A DNA stretch of 7,869 nucleotides, from the NCBI GenBank assembly GCA_902796865.1, contig CADBQZ010000054.1, forward strand, positions 1-7,869, given 5' to 3'. Shown in pieces: positions 6,451-7,869 of this stretch (positions are counted from its first letter, which is position 1; every line of letters starts with the position of its first letter). The translations under genes and the position numbers were made by a program. The stretch is from an uncultured Ruminococcus sp. (GTDB taxonomy: Bacteria; Bacillota; Clostridia; Oscillospirales; Ruminococcaceae). The notes beneath the pieces were generated by a model that worked only from the letters and a program-made list of their open reading frames with translations, searched no databases and was not told where the DNA came from.

Positions 6451-7647
6451 ATGCTTACTCTTGATAAAGTTTATCATGCAAGTTTTGTTTTAAAGGACGT
6501 TATCAGAAAGACTGATCTTATACCTGCGCCAAAGATAAACCCTGAAAGCGAAGTATATCTTAAAACAGAAAATCTTCAGGTCACAGGTTCTTTCAAAGTA
6601 AGAGGCGCTTACTATAAGATCTCACAGTTGAGTCCTGAAGAAAAGGAAAAGGGAGTTATCGCCTGCTCGGCAGGAAACCACGCACAGGGCGTTGCACTTG
6701 CAGCAGCTAAAAGCGGTATATCTTCTCTTATATGTCTTCCTGACGGAGCGCCTATCTCAAAGGTAGAAGCTACAAAAAGCTACGGCGCACAGGTGCTTTT
6801 GGTAGACGGCGTTTACGATGACGCATACAACAAGGCACTTGAGCTTCGTGACGAAAAGGGATATACATTTGTTCATCCTTTTGATGATGAGAATGTTATA
6901 GCAGGACAGGGAACTATCGGTCTTGAGATTTTAGACCAGCTCGAAGATGTTGATGCAGTTATCGTTCCTATCGGCGGCGGCGGACTTATCTCAGGCGTTG
7001 CGTTTGCGATAAAGCAGCTCAAACCGGAAGTAAAGGTATACGGTGTACAGGCAAGCGGCGCTCCGAGCATGGTGCAGTCGATAAAGAACGACAAGATAGA
7101 ATGTCTCGACAGTGTTAATACCATAGCAGACGGCATCAAGGTAAAAGAGCCGGGCGAGAATACTTTTGAATACTGTAAGAAATATGTTGATGATATAGTT
7201 ACAGTTACAGATGATGAGATCTCATCTGCGATACTTTCGCTTATAGAGCATCAGAAGCTTATTTCCGAGGGAGCAGGTGCTGTTGCAGTAGCAGCGGCTA
7301 TGTTCGATAAGGTGCCGATAAAAGGCAAAAAGGCAGTATGCCTTGTTTCGGGCGGAAATATCGACGTTACTATCCTTTCAAGAGTTATAAAGAGAGGTCT
7401 TTTGAAGTCGGGACGTTCGGACTCTATCAATATAGAGCTTATCGACAAGCCGGGACAGCTTCGTGACGTTTCAAAGATAATCGCAGATCTCGGCGGAAAC
7501 GTTATCGCTATCCATCATGAAAGAGCGAATGAAGGCTCTGACATAATCGGATGCTATCTGAGGATACTGCTCGAAACAAGAAACTACGAGCATATCAAAG
7601 AAATAAGAAAAGCCCTTACAGATGCAGGCTTTCATATAGTTGAATAA
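6451..7647 (+). CDS. ilvA: Threonine ammonia-lyase, PLP-dependent, with one ACT domain
   Basis: Deaminates threonine to 2-oxobutanoate and ammonia, the committed entry to isoleucine; also acts on serine in many members. The 398-aa protein is the mid-length form, a fold-type-II PLP catalytic domain (about 1-320) plus one C-terminal ACT domain (about 326-398, starting INIELIDKPGQLRDVSKII). Visible catalytic features are SFKVRGAY at 47-54 with Schiff-base Lys49, SAGNHAQG at 73-80, the phosphate-binding IGGGGLISG at 174-182, SEGAGA at 272-277 and SGGNID at 300-305. The single ACT domain suggests amino-acid feedback, but the effector cannot be read from sequence; this architecture is also found in enzymes labelled catabolic (TdcB-like). 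GGAAG at 6438-6442 lies 8 bases before the ATG. The neighbouring ridA and branched-chain genes favour the biosynthetic role. Confidence 0.95.
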   Translation: MLTLDKVYHASFVLKDVIRKTDLIPAPKINPESEVYLKTENLQVTGSFKVRGAYYKISQLSPEEKEKGVIACSAGNHAQGVALAAAKSGISSLICLPDGAPISKVEATKSYGAQVLLVDGVYDDAYNKALELRDEKGYTFVHPFDDENVIAGQGTIGLEILDQLEDVDAVIVPIGGGGLISGVAFAIKQLKPEVKVYGVQASGAPSMVQSIKNDKIECLDSVNTIADGIKVKEPGENTFEYCKKYVDDIVTVTDDEISSAILSLIEHQKLISEGAGAVAVAAAMFDKVPIKGKKAVCLVSGGNIDVTILSRVIKRGLLKSGRSDSINIELIDKPGQLRDVSKIIADLGGNVIAIHHERANEGSDIIGCYLRILLETRNYEHIKEIRKALTDAGFHIVE

Positions 7648-7662
7648 AGGAGAGATTTGAAA

Positions 7663-7869
7663 ATGGAAACTATCTACACAAAAACAGCGCCGGAAGCATT
7701 AGGCCCGTATTCACAGGCTATCGTTTCAGGAAATATGGTGTTTACATCAGGACAGATAGCTATCGACCCTGCTGCAAACGCTGTTACAGCGACAGACATT
7801 GAAGGTCAGACAGAACAGGTCATGAAGAACTTAGGCGAAGTATTAAAGGCAGCAGGTTCATCTTTTGAC
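7663..7869 (+). CDS. ridA: RidA-family enamine/imine deaminase, 3'-truncated by window edge
   Basis: First 69 residues of a RidA/YjgF-family protein, usually about 125 aa; the frame runs off the right edge. Family members hydrolyse reactive 2-aminoacrylate and 2-aminocrotonate released by PLP enzymes such as IlvA, protecting other PLP enzymes. Visible hallmarks are TKTAPEALGPYSQAIVSGNMVFTSGQI (about 6-32), with the conserved GPYSQA and TSGQI blocks, and a helix including QTEQVMKNLGEVLKAAG (49-65). The catalytic arginine lies beyond the window edge, so activity cannot be confirmed. The start follows AAAGGAG at 7646-7652 with a 10-base spacer, and the site overlaps the ilvA stop, which implies co-transcription and probably coupling with its metabolic partner. 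Confidence 0.95.
   Translation, partial: METIYTKTAPEALGPYSQAIVSGNMVFTSGQIAIDPAANAVTATDIEGQTEQVMKNLGEVLKAAGSSFD

Overview
The window is a stretch of chromosome from what is most likely an anaerobic Gram-positive bacterium of the Oscillospiraceae/Ruminococcus type (Clostridia). That placement is inferred from three things: short clostridial/archaeal-type LeuC (419 aa) and LeuD (164 aa), strong AGGAGG-type ribosome binding sites, and heavy use of ATA, AGA and TTA codons. It rests on protein character and gene order, not on a marker gene. All supported genes lie on the + strand with short gaps, as in one long transcription unit. No promoter or intrinsic terminator could be supported inside the window.

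Layout: (1) the 3' nine-tenths of ilvD (dihydroxy-acid dehydratase), cut by the left edge; (2) a small mobile-element-like module of about 0.55 kb: a GTAG-headed hairpin followed by an intact Y1/HUH single-strand transposase of the REP-associated (RAYT/TnpA-REP) type, with a second, inverted GTAG-headed hairpin inside the transposase reading frame; (3) leuC, leuD and leuB, completing the isopropylmalate isomerase and dehydrogenase steps of leucine synthesis; (4) a DUF815-type AAA+ ATPase gene four bases after leuB; (5) a 43-codon ORF with a very good ribosome binding site, bracketed by a perfect 16-base direct repeat; (6) ilvA (threonine ammonia-lyase with a C-terminal ACT domain); (7) the 5' part of a ridA gene, cut by the right edge.

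The metabolic genes fit together. IlvA makes 2-oxobutanoate, the entry point to isoleucine. RidA disposes of the reactive enamine/imine that IlvA releases. IlvD forms the 2-oxoacid precursors of valine, leucine and isoleucine. LeuCD and LeuB convert 2-isopropylmalate to the leucine 2-oxoacid precursor. leuA, ilvB/N/C and ilvE are not in the window. The metabolic part is ordinary.

The parts worth a second look are the REP/RAYT module wedged between ilvD and leuC, whose own coding sequence carries a REP-like hairpin, and the DUF815 ATPase plus repeat-bracketed micro-ORF between leuB and ilvA. There is no intergenic stretch over 100 bases.
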